A DNA stretch of 64,000 nt from Eriocheir sinensis (GCF_024679095.1 NC_066517.1:18759600-18823599), one strand, 5' to 3'; shown: positions 1-12,118, counted from the first letter of the stretch. Notes: generated by a model from the sequence alone, not told the origin. Numbers and translations are program-made.

Positions 1-18
1 AGAGAGAGAGAGAGAGAG

Positions 19-85
<67 letters not shown>
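1..85. repeat. Compound microsatellite (AG)11(GT)31
   Basis: Uninterrupted AG dinucleotides run to about base 22 and switch without a spacer to GT/TG. The array begins at the window edge, so its true left end is unknown. The CVCVCV reading frame across it is a translated repeat. Confidence 0.95.
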
Positions 86-87
<2 letters not shown>

Positions 88-112
88 TTTTTGTTCCGGA
101 TAATTTGGCTGC

Positions 113-365
113 GTGGAAAAGAAGAAAGAAAAAAAAAAAGTGAAAGTGAAGAATCCCTCATTACTTCTTACGTTATTACTATTATTACTGCTTCTTCGCC
201 TTCCACATCTGCTGCTACTACTACTACCACTGCTGTTACTACTACTACTACTACTACTTTTTTATCGTAAAGGGCTGACTTGTTGGGATGTTCTTTCTTA
301 TAGCAGTTCATTGGCCACAACCTAACCTACTACAACTGCGGCCATCAAGTACAAAAATAACAACA

Positions 366-412
<47 letters not shown>

Positions 413-557
413 TACTACTACTACTACTACTTCTACTACTACTACTACTACTTTTATTATTACTACTTTTAATCGTATAGGAATGAGTTGTGAAGATAGT
501 TTTTTCTCATAACAGTTCAATCACCCAAGCCTAAAACTACAGCGACCATCGACGACC

Positions 558-609
<52 letters not shown>

Positions 610-775
610 CTACTAATACTACTAATACTACTACCATCCCTCAACCACCGCCACCCCAATCATCACCACAAACACGCCATTCCCTCATTCCCTCCCTCCC
701 TTCCTCACGCCTTCGCCGGTTGCCCTCTCCGTAGGTATATAGGCGACCTTGGCCCCAAATGACTCCACCGCCCAC
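113..775. repeat. Trinucleotide-rich block: (ACT)n and (AAC)n
   Basis: Three separate trinucleotide tracts lie in otherwise low-complexity DNA: ACT at about 230-257, ACT with a few TCT interruptions at about 364-462, and AAC at about 556-610. Short intervening sequence is partly repeated: a segment reading roughly TTCTTATAGCAGTTCATTGG near 293 recurs in altered form near 505, so the first two ACT tracts probably belong to a degenerate duplication. No gene is seen. Confidence 0.85.
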
Positions 776-1040
776 TTAACGGCCTGCACACCTGCCCACC
801 GCCCCTACACACGCCTCTGCTTTCCCTGCTTCCCCTACACCTGCCCACCGTCCCTACACACGCCTCTGCTTTCCCTGCTTCCCGTACACCTGCCCACCGC
901 CCCTACACACGCCTCTGCTATCCCTTCTCCTACACCTGCCCACCGTCCCTACACACGCTTCTGCTTTCCCTGCTTCTCCTACACCTGCCCACCGCCCCTA
1001 TACACCCCTACACCCTTACACTTGACCCTGCTTCCCCTGC
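776..1040. repeat. 49-bp minisatellite, five copies
   Basis: The anchor CCTGCCCACCG recurs at about 791, 840, 889, 935 and 984, giving periods of 49, 49, 46 and 49 bp. The unit reads CCTGCCCACCG, then CCCTACACACG, then CCTCTGCTTTCCCTGCTTCC. A frame across it would repeat HRPYTR and CFPC blocks, but it has no start context, no family resemblance and runs into a poly-Leu microsatellite, so it is treated as noncoding. Confidence 0.9.
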
Positions 1041-1680
1041 TTCCCCTACTACCGCCTCTACTGCATGACGGTCTTGTAGTATCTATTTGTGTCTGTTTTT
1101 TGTTACTGGAATGTCAAAAATACGGTGTTTTTTTGGGGTGTGTAGAGGTTATATTTCTTGAACTGGGGTTACTGCTGGTACTGCTACTACTACTACTACT
1201 ACTACTATTACTACTATTACTACTACTACTTCTACTACTACCACTACTACTACTTTTCTTTATTTTTTTATACATCCATTTTACAAACCAGTTACTAAGC
1301 ATTTTATCCGCAAAAAACAATAACAACAGAACCGAAACCAAATCACCCCATCACACACACGCCTTTCCTCTCTAACACGCAATCTTTAACTACCACAAAA
1401 AATGAGAGGGTGGAAAAAGGGCCAGAAGGAGAGAGAGAAAAAAAGAAAATAATAGGCGTTTCAATACTATATAAACCAGACCACAAGAACGAGAGTGAGT
1501 GTGAATGTGTGTGTGTGTTCCATAATGACTTTCCGGTAGGGCTGTCAAATGAACGTACATAAGAGGAACGTATGTGGGGCGGCGAGGAGTGGTCAGCCCC
1601 CGAGCCAGGAGTCATTACAGGTGGGTTCTAATTTCTACGTCTTTTTGTGGTGCTCCAGGTCGACGATACCCAACACGAAG
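1041..1680. other. Low-complexity spacer with (ACT/ATT)n
   Basis: Contains an ACT/ATT trinucleotide tract at about 1184-1258, a purine-rich stretch near 1400-1450 and a short GT run near 1507-1518. No coding, RNA or mobile-element signature is visible. Confidence 0.6.
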
Positions 1681-1930
1681 CGGCGGGAAAGTACAAAAAC
1701 AGGTTCTCAAGGCCACGTTCAAGATTGGAGGTTGGGGGGTAGAGGAGAGGTGGAGAGAAAGAGTGAGGGAAAAGGAGAAAAAGAGAGTATGGGAAAGAAT
1801 GGGAGGGTATGTAAGTCGGCGGGAAAGTACAATAACAGGTTCTCAAGGCCACGTTCAAGATTGGAGGTTGGGGGGTAGAGGAGAGGGTGGAGAGAAAGAG
1901 AGAGTATGGGAAAGAATGGGAGAGTATGTA
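1681..1930. repeat. 136-bp tandem duplication
   Basis: CGGCGGGAAAGTACAA occurs at 1681 and 1817. The following sequence, including GTTCTCAAGGCCACGTTCA and a purine-rich tail, matches closely in both copies. The second copy ends near 1930, where it passes into more GA-rich DNA. Confidence 0.9.
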
Positions 1931-2190
1931 TGAGGGAGAGGGAAAGGAACGTAAAGGAGAGGGAGGAGATGAAGGACGAAGAAATGAACGAAAAGAGAGT
2001 AACTGAAAAGACTGTAAGGAGAGAGAGAGCATGACGAAGTGAAAGAGGGAGGGGAGACTGGAAAGGGGAAGTAGAAAATGGACGAAGAAATTAAAGAAAA
2101 AGGAGAAAGAAAGAAAGTATAAGAAGAAAGATGAAGGAGAGTAAGAGAAAGTCCAGCATGATATTTTGAACTTGTCCCCTATGCCCTCAA

Positions 2191-2194
<4 letters not shown>
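1931..2194. other. Purine-rich spacer
   Basis: GA-rich sequence with short AAGAAAG motifs and no recognisable feature. Confidence 0.5.

Positions 2195-2268
<74 letters not shown>
2195..2268. repeat. (TC)37 microsatellite
   Basis: Uninterrupted TC dinucleotides. Confidence 0.97.
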
Positions 2269-2271
<3 letters not shown>

Positions 2272-2274
2272 CAA

Positions 2275-2511
2275 TCAGCCCCTATGTATAAAAAAAACTA
2301 ACACAATTTTACCGTATATTTCACTTTCATTATTTAACAAACTTTCAAACTTACGAATCTTTTCCATATTGACTTTTGCATTAGCTTTCTCTTTTTTTTT
2401 TCTTTTCCGCGGCAGGTGCTCCAAAAAAGCCTCCCACTTCCTACTGTCCTTAAGCAGTGCTCTCAATGTCCACCGTCTGTTTACTTGCCAAAGGAGAGCA
2501 AGGGAGAACAT
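2275..2511 (-). other. Isolated 78-codon ORF, coding status doubtful
   Basis: A non-repetitive open frame on the minus strand lies between two CT microsatellites. The predicted peptide starts MFSLALLWQ, has a charged middle (KDSRKWEAFLEHLP followed by a Lys-rich run) and ends in a hydrophobic segment. I recognise no family. There is no visible promoter, splice context or neighbouring exon, and the Lys run comes from a poly-T tract. It may be a chance ORF or a relic exon. Confidence 0.15.
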
Positions 2512-2606
2512 GTGGGATGTTTTTGGAGTCCTATGAAAACAGGACCTTACCTTCCTTCTCCGCCCCTCCTTGCCTTTCCCTTCCCTTACCTTCCTTCTAA
2601 CCTAAT

Positions 2607-2721
<115 letters not shown>

Positions 2722-2776
2722 CCCCCCCCTTGCTGACCCTCATTCCAAGGATTAGTGAAATGATGGTAGAGGAAAT

Positions 2777-2845
2777 AGATAGATAGATAGAAAGATATAG
2801 ATAGATAGATAGACAGATATAGGGAATGGAAAAATGATAGATACT

Positions 2846-2893
<48 letters not shown>
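2777..2893. repeat. (GATA)n then (AG)22
   Basis: GATA/GACA tetranucleotides at about 2777-2820 are followed by AG dinucleotides at about 2849-2893. The AG tract is complementary to the CT tract about 130 bp upstream. Confidence 0.92.
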
Positions 2894-2895
<2 letters not shown>

Positions 2896-3089
2896 AAAGA
2901 GCACACACATTCTCATAATCCACTTGCTTCACTTAGCCCCTCCCCCTCCCCCCCTCCTCCCCTCCTCCCCCATCTATCACACACACGCATACTTCGCTAT
3001 ATCTACATTTATCGTACTTTTCGTCATGCCTCGCCGCTGATCTTGCGTATTTTTCTTCCGCTTGAGAGAGTAACGAACGATGATGAAGA

Positions 3090-3179
3090 TGAGATGATGA
3101 AGAGGAGGAGGAGGAGGAGGAGGAGGAGGAGGAGGAGGAGGGGAGGAAGAGTGATAGGCTTTAGAGTTAAGAGTATTGT

Positions 3180-3245
<66 letters not shown>
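3090..3245. repeat. (AGG)n and (TC)30
   Basis: AGG trinucleotides at about 3100-3141 and TC dinucleotides at 3185-3244 are separated by about 43 bp. Confidence 0.95.
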
Positions 3246-3247
<2 letters not shown>

Positions 3248-3318
3248 AGTATTTTATCTCCCCTCGCTTGCTTAAGTGTAATCTTGTTTCTCTTGCGCGG
3301 TCATGAAGTAAAGAAAGA

Positions 3319-3600
3319 AGAAGAGGAGGAGGAGGAGGAGGAGGAACAAAAAAAACACAAAACAAATGGGCGTAGTACAGTATCGTAAACATTTTTAGCT
3401 TTTTTAATCAGGTCATCTGTTTAAATCAAGGAGGAGGAGGAGGAAGAGAAGGCGGAGGAAGGGAAGGAAATAAGACAAGGAAGAGCAGGAGGAGGAGGAA
3501 GAAAAACAGATGGGCGTTGCATATTATAGAAAACCTTGTTAGTTTTTAATAAGGTTATCTGCTCATATCGAAGAGGAGGAGGAAAAGGAGCAGGAGGAGG
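3319..3600. repeat. About 165-bp tandem duplication rich in AGG
   Basis: A (GGA)n tract followed by a stretch reading ATGGGCGT, TTAGTTTTT, and GGTTATCTG-like sequence appears near 3325-3425 and again near 3489-3570. The two copies differ by substitutions and small indels. Confidence 0.75.
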
Positions 3601-3739
3601 AGGAGGAGAAGGAAGAGGTCGAGGACGCAAGATCAAGGGATAAAGAAAGGAGAGGAGCGATAAATAAGTAAAAAAACAAGAATAATAATGGCCACTAAAC
3701 TTTATACATTTATACACTAAATAAACATTGAAATCAAAA

Positions 3740-4400
3740 CTCAAGGGAAAGAAGGAACAGAAAGAAAAGGAAAGGGAAAGGAAGGGAATTGTAAGGAGAA
3801 AAGAAGATGAGAGAAAGGAAAGGAAGGGAGAGGGAGAGGAAGGAAAAATGAAGATGAGAGGAAAGAAAGGAAAGGAAAGGGAAAGGAAGGGAATTGTAAG
3901 GAGAAAAGATGAGAGGAAAGAAAGGAAGGGAATGGGAGAGGAAGGAGAAAAGATGAGAGGAAAGAAAGGAAAGGAAAGGGAAAGGAAGGGAATTGGGAGG
4001 AAAAAAAGATAAAAGGAAAGAAAGGAAAGGAAATGGAAAGGAAGGAGAAGAGAAGATGAGAGGAAATAAAGGAAAGGAAAGGGAGAGGAAGGAGGAAAAA
4101 AAGATGAGAGCAAAGAAAGGAAAGGAAAAGGAAAGCAAGGGAAAGGAAGGGAGAGGGAGAGGAAGGAAAAATGAAGATGAGAGGAAAGAAAGGAAAGGAA
4201 AGGGAAAGGAAGGGAATTGGGAGGAAAAAAAAGATAAAAGGAGAGAAAGGAAAGGAAATGGAAAGGAAGGAGAAGAGAAGATGAGAGGAAAGAAAGGAAA
4301 GGAAAGGGAGAGGAAGGAGGAAAAAAAGATGAGAGCAAAGAAAGGAAAGGAAAAGGAAAGCAAGGAAATAATTGGAAGGAGAAAAGATGAGGTAAGGGAA
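3740..4400. repeat. Purine-only minisatellite
   Basis: About 660 bp of nearly pure purine built from motifs such as GAGAGGAAAGAAAGGAAAGG and GGGAATTG, with an irregular period near 55-60 bp. A higher-order repeat of about 160-200 bp is visible (AGGAAAAATGAAGATGAG at about 3840 and about 4165). Confidence 0.85.
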
Positions 4401-4689
4401 GGGAGGGGAAGGGAAACGATGAGAAACGACGAAATAATCACCAATAATCAAATTCAACGCAACAAAAGTCCAATAGAAAACAATGTAAACAAAAAAAGAT
4501 GTGAAAATACGTAATAAAAAATAATGACTGATAATAATGATAATAATAACGAGTTCTTCCCACACGCCTTTTCTTTTTTTTTTTCCTTACGGACGCCACG
4601 CCCTGCTCCACCCCTCTCCTTTTCTTTTCTTTCTTTCCTTCTCGTCCTTTTCCTTTTTTGTCATGTCGTCCGTTCCTTTCAATTCTGTT

Positions 4690-5150
4690 CCATTTTTTCA
4701 TCCTTCCAACTCTTCTTTTTTTTTTTTACTTTCCTTTTCCTATCATTCCCTTTTCTTATTTAGCCGTATCTTTTCTATCTATTCCATTCTTTTCCTTATT
4801 TTCCCTTCCACTCCTTCCGTTCTTTTGCACTTCTTTTCTTCGTCTCGTTTTTCATCCTTCCAACTCTTCTTTTATTTTACTTTCCTTTTCCCATTATTCC
4901 CTTTTCTTATCTCGTCGAATCTTTCCTATCCTTTTGAGTCCTTTCCTTTCTTTCCCTTCCACTCCTTCCGTTCTTTTGCACTTCTTTTCTTCGTCTCGTT
5001 TTTCATCCTTCCAACTCTTCTTTTATTTTTCCTTCCTTTTCCCATCATTCCCTTTTCTTATTTCGTCGAATCTTTCCTATCCTTTTGAGTCCCTTCCTTT
5101 CTTTCCCTTCCACTCCTTCCTTTCTGTTGAACTTCTTTTCTTCTCCTCGT
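4690..5150. repeat. 152-bp pyrimidine-rich tandem repeat, three copies
   Basis: TCATCCTTCCAACTCTTC starts units at 4699, 4852 and 5003 (periods 153 and 151). Each unit also carries TCGTCGAATCTTTCCTATCC and CACTCCTTCC. Polypurine sequence lies just upstream, so the strand bias flips near 4560. Confidence 0.9.
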
Positions 5151-5542
5151 TTTTCCCTATCCATACAAAACCATCCATTTCCTTCCTTCCTCATCTCTTG
5201 TCTTCATTTTTTCCCTTTTCTTTTCTTTCCTTACTTTCCCTTGAGTTTTGCCCTACCGCTCACACATTTTTTCTCCTCCCATTTCCTCTTTCATTCTTCC
5301 CATTACTTCCTTCTCCGTCCCTTCCCTTCTTCGGCGCCCCATCACCCATGCTCAATCTACAGGAGCCGCCCACCCTTACTCCCCCCCTCCCCCTCTCCCT
5401 TACCTTTCTCCCCATTTCCCCGTGGCCCAGACCTCTCCCAAGGCCGGCCTGCACAAACACCTGAGAAAACACACCTTCGTTAATGACCTGTAAAAGCACC
5501 AATGCACCTGTCTGCATCACCACCGCCACACCTGGTCGGCGC

Positions 5543-5575
<33 letters not shown>

Positions 5576-5664
5576 GGATTCATTGTTATTGCCTAATTAA
5601 TTTTGTGTGTTTCGTTTTGCTTGCTAGTTGATATTATTATTGTTATTGTTACAATTGTTATTAT
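5151..5664. other. Pyrimidine-rich spacer with (CT)16
   Basis: CT-rich sequence, a more GC-rich patch at 5330-5545, and a CT tract at about 5541-5573. No gene is supported. Confidence 0.55.
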
Positions 5665-5781
<117 letters not shown>

Positions 5782-5931
5782 AATTATTACTTTCTACTCC
5801 TTCGCATCTTTATTATTTTCTCGTTCCCTCTTTTTCCCTCCGCGGTCCAATGACTAGTAACAATTTTATTTGCTAAGAAATTAAGATAATGCGTTTTTTT
5901 TTATGATTGTATTGCTATTTTTTCCTCTGCG

Positions 5932-5933
<2 letters not shown>

Positions 5934-5986
<53 letters not shown>
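5934..5986. repeat. (AC)26 microsatellite
   Basis: Uninterrupted AC dinucleotides. More CACACA-rich sequence continues to about 6110. Confidence 0.95.
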
Positions 5987-5987
<1 letters not shown>

Positions 5988-7175
5988 AATCCCCCCCTGC
6001 CATCACCACACACACGCACAGGTGCACCCCGCGGCAGGACAACAGGGAAGTGTTGACACAGGTAAACACTCAGGTCGACACACACAGCACACACACACAG
6101 GTACCCGCGGCCACGCCCAGCAGGCACCAGCACCTTCCTCACTGTCTGCCGCGCGCCGCCACACATTCCCTTTTCCGGATACTCTTAGGGCCGCATTCTC
6201 AGACGGTTTAGACTCTCACAACTATTTCCAAAGGTCATAGAGGAGATGAGTCGGGTTCTCATGTGTTTTTCACGTTCATAGTGCAGGGGTTTGTCACACT
6301 ATTACTAGGCTTATAAAACTACCCAGGGAAAGACTAACACTACCTTGAACCTCAACAAAAACCTTATGAAATGTAAATGTGTAGATTTCGATTTTTTTTT
6401 TTTTTTTTTGGTATATGAACCCAACATTCACACACTCATTCGATACACTAACAGGCACTTCGATTACACTTTCTTAAAAATATACACCTTTTATTCCTTT
6501 TATTTTAGTGTCCCAATTTTCTTCCTCCTTTGGATAATGGTTTTCATGTTTTTTTTTCTCCAAAGTACTCTTATATCAGCTTTATGAAACATTCTCTTCT
6601 TGTGTTTTAAATCTTATTCGTTTATAGTCCCGCTGAAGTTCATTTTACGCGAATTTCAATGTTTATTCGTATTTCTACATCTTAGTTTTGTGTTTTTGTC
6701 CTCAATTTCCAATCATTACCTTTGATGTTATATTTTCATGGCTTAAATCAGACTTATTTACCTGATTTCGTTCTTTCTTGCTTACTTGGTTTCTTCTTAT
6801 TATCATTATTACTGCTATTTTCATTCTCGTTCATCTTTCATTCTTATTCTTCTCGTTCTTCTGTATACTCTTCTTTATGTTCTCCCGGCTACCTATTGTC
6901 TCCTCCTCATTCTACTAAAGTGTCCTCCACGCTGTCTTTTCATGTCCTTTCTGGTCCCTTTGCGGCCTTCCCCATCCCTTGAAAAGCCTCACCTCATCCA
7001 ATCCCTTCCTGCCTTCCCCAGCCCTTCAACAGCCTCGCCCAGTCCCTTCCTGCCTCCCTCAGCCTCTCCCTGTCGCCCCAGATCTATATTTGAGCACAAC
7101 TCTCCCCTCCGCAGGACGATGCTGAGTCACGGCTGAAGAAAAGCGTATTTGCTCCTTCGTAAGTACCCAGGAAGT

Positions 7176-7179
<4 letters not shown>
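5987..7179. other. Mostly unique sequence, no gene recognised
   Basis: A GC-richer patch at 6010-6180 is followed by AT-rich sequence and then a pyrimidine-rich block at 6780-7090. A short CCTTCCTGCC/CCCTTCAACAGCCTC motif is locally repeated at 6975-7060. I see no exon with convincing splice sites and no RNA gene. Confidence 0.5.

Positions 7180-7252
<73 letters not shown>
7180..7252. repeat. (GT)36 microsatellite
   Basis: Uninterrupted TG dinucleotides. Confidence 0.97.
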
Positions 7253-7253
<1 letters not shown>

Positions 7254-8286
7254 AAGGCATATTTTTCCTCGTTGCAACGCTTAGATTAAGGAGGAAGAAG
7301 AAAGGAGGAGAATTATAAGAGAGTTGAGAAAGAAAATAGGGAAAAAAAGAGGTAAGCTGAAGAAAAAAAATAAAGACGAAGAAGAAGAAGAAAAAGAAGA
7401 AGAAAAAGAAGAAGAAGAAGAAGCAACACGAACAGGAACAAGAACAAAAACAACAGCAACAACATACAGAACAATCAAAACGGGAAAAAATGAAAACAAA
7501 AAATGAGAATAAACATAACATGAATAACAAGAAGAACAAGACGAAATCAAGCACAAAAGCAAGAGAGAACGAAAAGAAAAAACAACAACAAGAACAGCAG
7601 GAACAAAACGCGCAGCACATATAAACCTCACAACCAAGTCACTCCAAAAAAAAAAAAAAAAGGTGACCATCTCAAACGAAAACAAAAAAAGTGCTGGATA
7701 ATAAAGTAAACACCGGCCATAATTCAAAGCTCCTCCTCTTTCTCTCCACCCTCCAACACACACGCAGGCGACACCAAAGAGGAAGGCGAGACACAACAGA
7801 GAGGAAAAGAAGGAAAATAAAGAAAACAATATACAATGCGACAAAGAACCAGAGAAATGGGCAGGCAAGGGTATGGAGGGCGAAGATAGAAAGTAAAGGC
7901 CGGGAAAAAGAAAAGGTGAGTGGAACAGTGAGTGAAGAAAGACAGGCAGAGGTATTGTTGATTCTGTTCTCCTTTAAATGTGCCGATACCGGTTGTGGAG
8001 GCGAGAGGAATGAAGGATGTAAAGAAGGAAGGGGAGAAAGAATAAATGATTGGCGAAAAGAAGGAAAGAAAGAACGAAGGCAGGGAAGAAAGGAAGAAAA
8101 AAGGAGATAATGGAGAAGAGAATGAATGAATGAATGAATGAAGGAGGGAAGGAAGGAAAGAAGGATGGAAGGAAGGAAGGAAAGGAAGTAGGAAATAATG
8201 AAAGGGTGTACAAATTACGAAAATATAAAGATAAAGAAATAATGAAAGAAAAAAGCAAGGAAAAAGAAGGAAGTACACACCACACA

Positions 8287-8331
<45 letters not shown>

Positions 8332-8340
8332 AACCACTGA
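7253..8340. repeat. Purine-rich domain ending in (CA)n
   Basis: About 1 kb of A/G-rich sequence with GAA trinucleotides (7378-7425), GAAT tetranucleotides (8118-8142) and GGAA runs (8143-8190). It ends in a CA array at about 8278-8328. Lys/Glu/Arg-rich and complementary Phe/Ser-rich frames here come from composition. Confidence 0.75.
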
Positions 8341-9070
8341 CACTTAATCACCGCCACCAGTCACGACCTTCACTTTACCTGAGCGCAAAATACCTGTCCG
8401 CTCATCCGTTCAGTAAATGAGCTAAATTCCACGAGCTTTTACTTCATTTATCTTTGTTTGTTTCTTAGTGTATAATTATTTGCATTATTATTATTATACT
8501 TTTTTTTCTTTTACTTCTTGTTTTTAGTTTCTCCATATATTACGTTTTCCTTTTCTTTTCTTATTTTTCTTTTTCTACTGCTTTATCATCTTCCTTTTCG
8601 CCTTTTCTTCATCTTTTTCTGCTTTTTTATCTTCTTCTTCTTCTTCTTCTTCTTCATATTATTCTTATTAGTAGTAGTAGTGTTTTTCTTTTATACAACT
8701 TAGTTTTTCTTTCTCTGAGGCCATTTTCAGTACTTCCTCTCCTGGTGACGCTGACGAACGCAGTAAATAAAGAAATAAATAATAAGAAATAAAAGGTCAC
8801 TGAGTCGGTTTCATATTCCTGCTCTGACGCACTTTGCTCGGCTGGCCCAGATCTACATTGGCCTGTTGTTGTTTTTGTAGTGTCAGGAAGTAAGTGCTCT
8901 GTATCGTGCGTTATTATCGTCGTTTGTAAGCGTAGTGAGCCATGGCTGTGAGAGAATGAGAGTGAGTGACATTGTTATTTTTTTCTAGACAGCGGAAGTA
9001 GATTGAATAGGGATGAGGAGTAGGAATGTGAGAGATAAATGCGGGCCAATCTTTCTTGTCCTCTTCTTTA
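8341..9070. other. Low-copy spacer, no gene recognised
   Basis: AT-rich sequence with pyrimidine-rich and CTT tracts near 8500-8670. Nothing identifiable is seen. Confidence 0.45.
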
Positions 9071-9515
9071 AAGTATGTCTTTCTCGTTTTGCTCCGATTC
9101 TTTTCGTTTTCATTAGATGTGATAAACTGCCACTCAAAACCATGGAAACTTATATTAGTCGAATCAAAAACAAAAATCCTCTTATCAACAACTTAGAAGT
9201 CTGGTACTCCTTTTTTCGAGTTAAAGCAAGCGAAAATGGAGAAGAGAGAAGCATTGTAGAAAAGAATAATTGATAACGGCCCTCAAATGTGTCTTTCTCT
9301 TTTTACTCTCATTCTTTTCGTTTTCTCTTAATGTGGGAAACACCCTCTCAAAAACATGGGCACTTTTATCTGTCGAAATACAAAAAACAAAAAAAAAAAA
9401 AAAAAAAACTCATATCAACAACTTAGAAGGATGATACTCCTCCTTTTAGGTTACAGAAAAAACGAAAAAGGAGAAAAAAAGAAGCATCAAGTAGAAAAAG
9501 AATAATAAATAACCT
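9071..9515. repeat. About 215-bp tandem duplication
   Basis: TGTCTTTCTC(G/T)TTTT, ATTCTTTTCGTTTTC, CAACAACTTAGAAG and a GGAGAA...GAAGCAT block occur in the same order at about 9072-9280 and 9288-9515. The second copy has gained an A tract at about 9387-9408. Confidence 0.9.
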
Positions 9516-11371
9516 CTTAAACAAAAGAAACTATAGATGAGTTAAGAGAACACAAAAATCTTTCCATTTTACAAGAAACTATGAAATCTTGTATGCGCCT
9601 TAGACAATAATGAGAAAGTAGAGATTAAAAACACAAACCGGTTAAAAAAGTAACACCTCCTAAAGAACCTAAGAATCCTAAAGCTGGATCCCGGAATCTT
9701 TTTATTTTACAAGAATTTATACACATGGAATCTGGTTGCCTGCTCACATGTTTGAAGAAGACCGAGTAAAGTAAAAACCCAGGAAGTTAAAACGTCTCCA
9801 AACCGCTAATACGGTAACTCGTTTGGACGCAGTGACGGAGTAAAAACCAGTTCTTCTCTTTTTCGCCGTTTTTGCTTGCCCCGTCGATCTTAGGGAACAC
9901 GAAACCGGTTGGGCGTTGCCGGGAATACAAAAACTTGCGGTACAGATTAAGGAAAATGGTAGAGCAAACTTCGTAAACTAAACTATTACGAATTGTACGA
10001 TTATTGTATGTCGATATTTGCCTTATTTACATTCGTTGAAATTCTGGGAAGCTGAGAATTGTTGGGAAAAGATATATAGAAGTAATGACTGCCAGTTAAC
10101 CAACATACCACTTTATTAAACATCGGAAGAACCGCAGTAGACGAAGATAAGTAAAATTCAAGTCTCATGCTTCCTTTGTACATACGAAAGTTTTCTGTTA
10201 CACGTATTTTATGGGTGACCAAAGGCTGCCGCTAACATAAGAGTTCAATATGATGGTACGGTGGTATTTAGGGTGACTTAGCCCGTCCTTGGCCATCCTG
10301 TCTGCTCTCCCCACAGTTCTAATACTTGAAAATAAAGGAAGATCTCTAGGAAAAGGCCCTGACGGAAGGAAAGGCACAGGACTGAGCGAGGAGGAAACTG
10401 ATCAGAAATGGGGAATAGACATAAAAGTGGGAAAATTAAAAAGATGAAGAACACGACCACACATAAAAGTGGAAACCGAAGAAGATTTGCGAATAAAGAC
10501 TAGAGAAGCATTTTTTTCCCCCAAGGGTACAGCACATTTTCATAGCAGCCACAGGAGCGTTGAAGCTGATTTTAAGGATATTTGTAATAGGGTAGTCAAG
10601 TACAATGTTAGGACAATTTCGCAACGTTTCTGCCATTGGTTTAGGAGAGAATTTCAATAGTAACTTATATTCCCATTTTCTTTGACTAGCTTTGCGCAGT
10701 AAACGCCTTGGATTCCTCATTTTTAGAGATGGAACAAAACTAATCATCAACCATTGTATACTTCATGGGGCTGTAACAATCGAAGTCTTTTTAAGCGAAT
10801 TCTAGGGGGCGCTGAACAACGTAACCATAGTTCAAAAGGTATATGACTGCTGAGGTGAAGAAAGGTTAGGATACTCTGAACTAAGGAGTAAACGATTACA
10901 AAAGGACACACAAGGATACAAAAGGATATGAGGAGCCTGCAAGAGGAGAGTCGAGCTACAGAGATGAGCAGTGGTGGTAGGAGTTGTCACCTGTTGTATA
11001 TGATTCTGTTCACCTTTACCTTTGCTTTGATTACCAGCCGTGACATTTGACCGAGGCCACAGCGACACACACACACACAAAAAAAAAACCATCCACACGC
11101 ACGCACATACACAAATGATAATCAAGAAGTAAATAAATAAATAAACAAAAAAAGTAACATTCTCCACCCAAATTCTCACCGCTAGAAAGGAAGAACACGA
11201 ACAGAAAGAACAGAAAAAAACACACCAAAACGATAAGGAAACCAAAAAGCTCAAGTAGAAAGCGAGGAAATAATATAATAAAAGTTCAACTCACCCCCAC
11301 ATGAAAAGTTGGTCACCTGGTCACTCCCTTCGGCGCCCCCCTCCTACCTTGGCCGGAGGAGGAGGAAGGAA
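9516..11371. other. Low-copy region with small unproven ORFs
   Basis: This is one of the longer stretches without microsatellites. Open frames of about 60-105 codons occur on both strands at 10436-10750. The 63-codon + frame at 10469-10660 has no ATG start (it opens at GTG), and the overlapping 104-codon - frame matches no family I know. A CA/A-rich patch lies near 11060-11150. No gene can be supported. Confidence 0.4.
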
Positions 11372-12118
11372 GTCAATGAGGACAGGTAAGGACAGGTACA
11401 CGCCTTCAGCATTCTCACACACCTGGAGAGAGAGATTACCTGCATGAGTTAAAGTTTTCAGCATCTTAGGAACGTTATAGAATATATATACAACGTTATG
11501 ATAAAAGGAGGATGAAAGAAAGGGAAAGATGTGAAAGGTCAGTGAGGACAGGTAAGGACAGGTACACGCCGTCACACACTTGGAGAGAGAGATTACCTGC
11601 ATGAGTTAAAGTTTTCAGTATCTTAGGAACGTTATGGAATATATATACAACGTTATGATAAAAGGAGGATGAAGAAGAAGGAAGGAAATGGAAGGAGGTC
11701 AGTGAGGACAGGTAAGGACAGGTACACACCGTCACACACCTGGAAAAAGAGATTACCTGCATGAGTTAAAGTTTTCAGCATCTTAGGAACGTTACAGAAT
11801 ATATATACAACGTTATAATAAAAGGAGGATAATGGAGAAGGAAGGACGAGAAAGGAGGTCAGTGGGGACAGGTGAAGACAGGTAAACGCCTTAAGCATCC
11901 TCACACACCTGGAAGGATAGATTACCTGCATGAGTCCAGGTGTCCAGGATCTTAGAAACGTTACTGAGTGCATACAACGTTATAATAAAAAGGAGAATGA
12001 CAGATATATAACCAACAGCAATACACCACTAATGAACAATAACGAGGTTTACCTAAGTGAGTTAAGGCTTTCAATATCTTAGTAACCTTGCTGAATACAC
12101 ACAACGCTATAAAAGGAA
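11372..12118. repeat. 160-bp satellite, about 4.5 copies
   Basis: Units begin GTCARTGAGGACAGGTAAG at 11372, 11538, 11698 and 11858 (periods 166, 160 and 160). A truncated, diverged fifth unit follows to about 12118. Each full unit carries CACACCTGGA, ATTACCTGCATGAGT, ATCTTAGGAACGTTA and ATATATACAACGTTAT. The array stops where the LINE fragment begins. Confidence 0.93.

Noticed and set aside
5400..5493. Zinc-finger-like GLHKHLRKHT at the end of a short + frame
   Set aside because: It mimics the L-x2-H-x3-H half of a C2H2 finger, but there is no Cys pair or aromatic residue upstream in frame, and the rest of the frame is Pro/Ser repeat. Chance resemblance.
10436..10750. 104-codon minus-strand ORF and overlapping 63-codon plus-strand frame
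   Set aside because: They overlap on opposite strands, the plus frame lacks an ATG, and neither resembles a known family. Kept only as a note in the spacer entry.
11372..12118. CRISPR-like regular array
   Set aside because: The whole 160-bp unit is conserved, not a short repeat with unique spacers, and the genome is eukaryotic.
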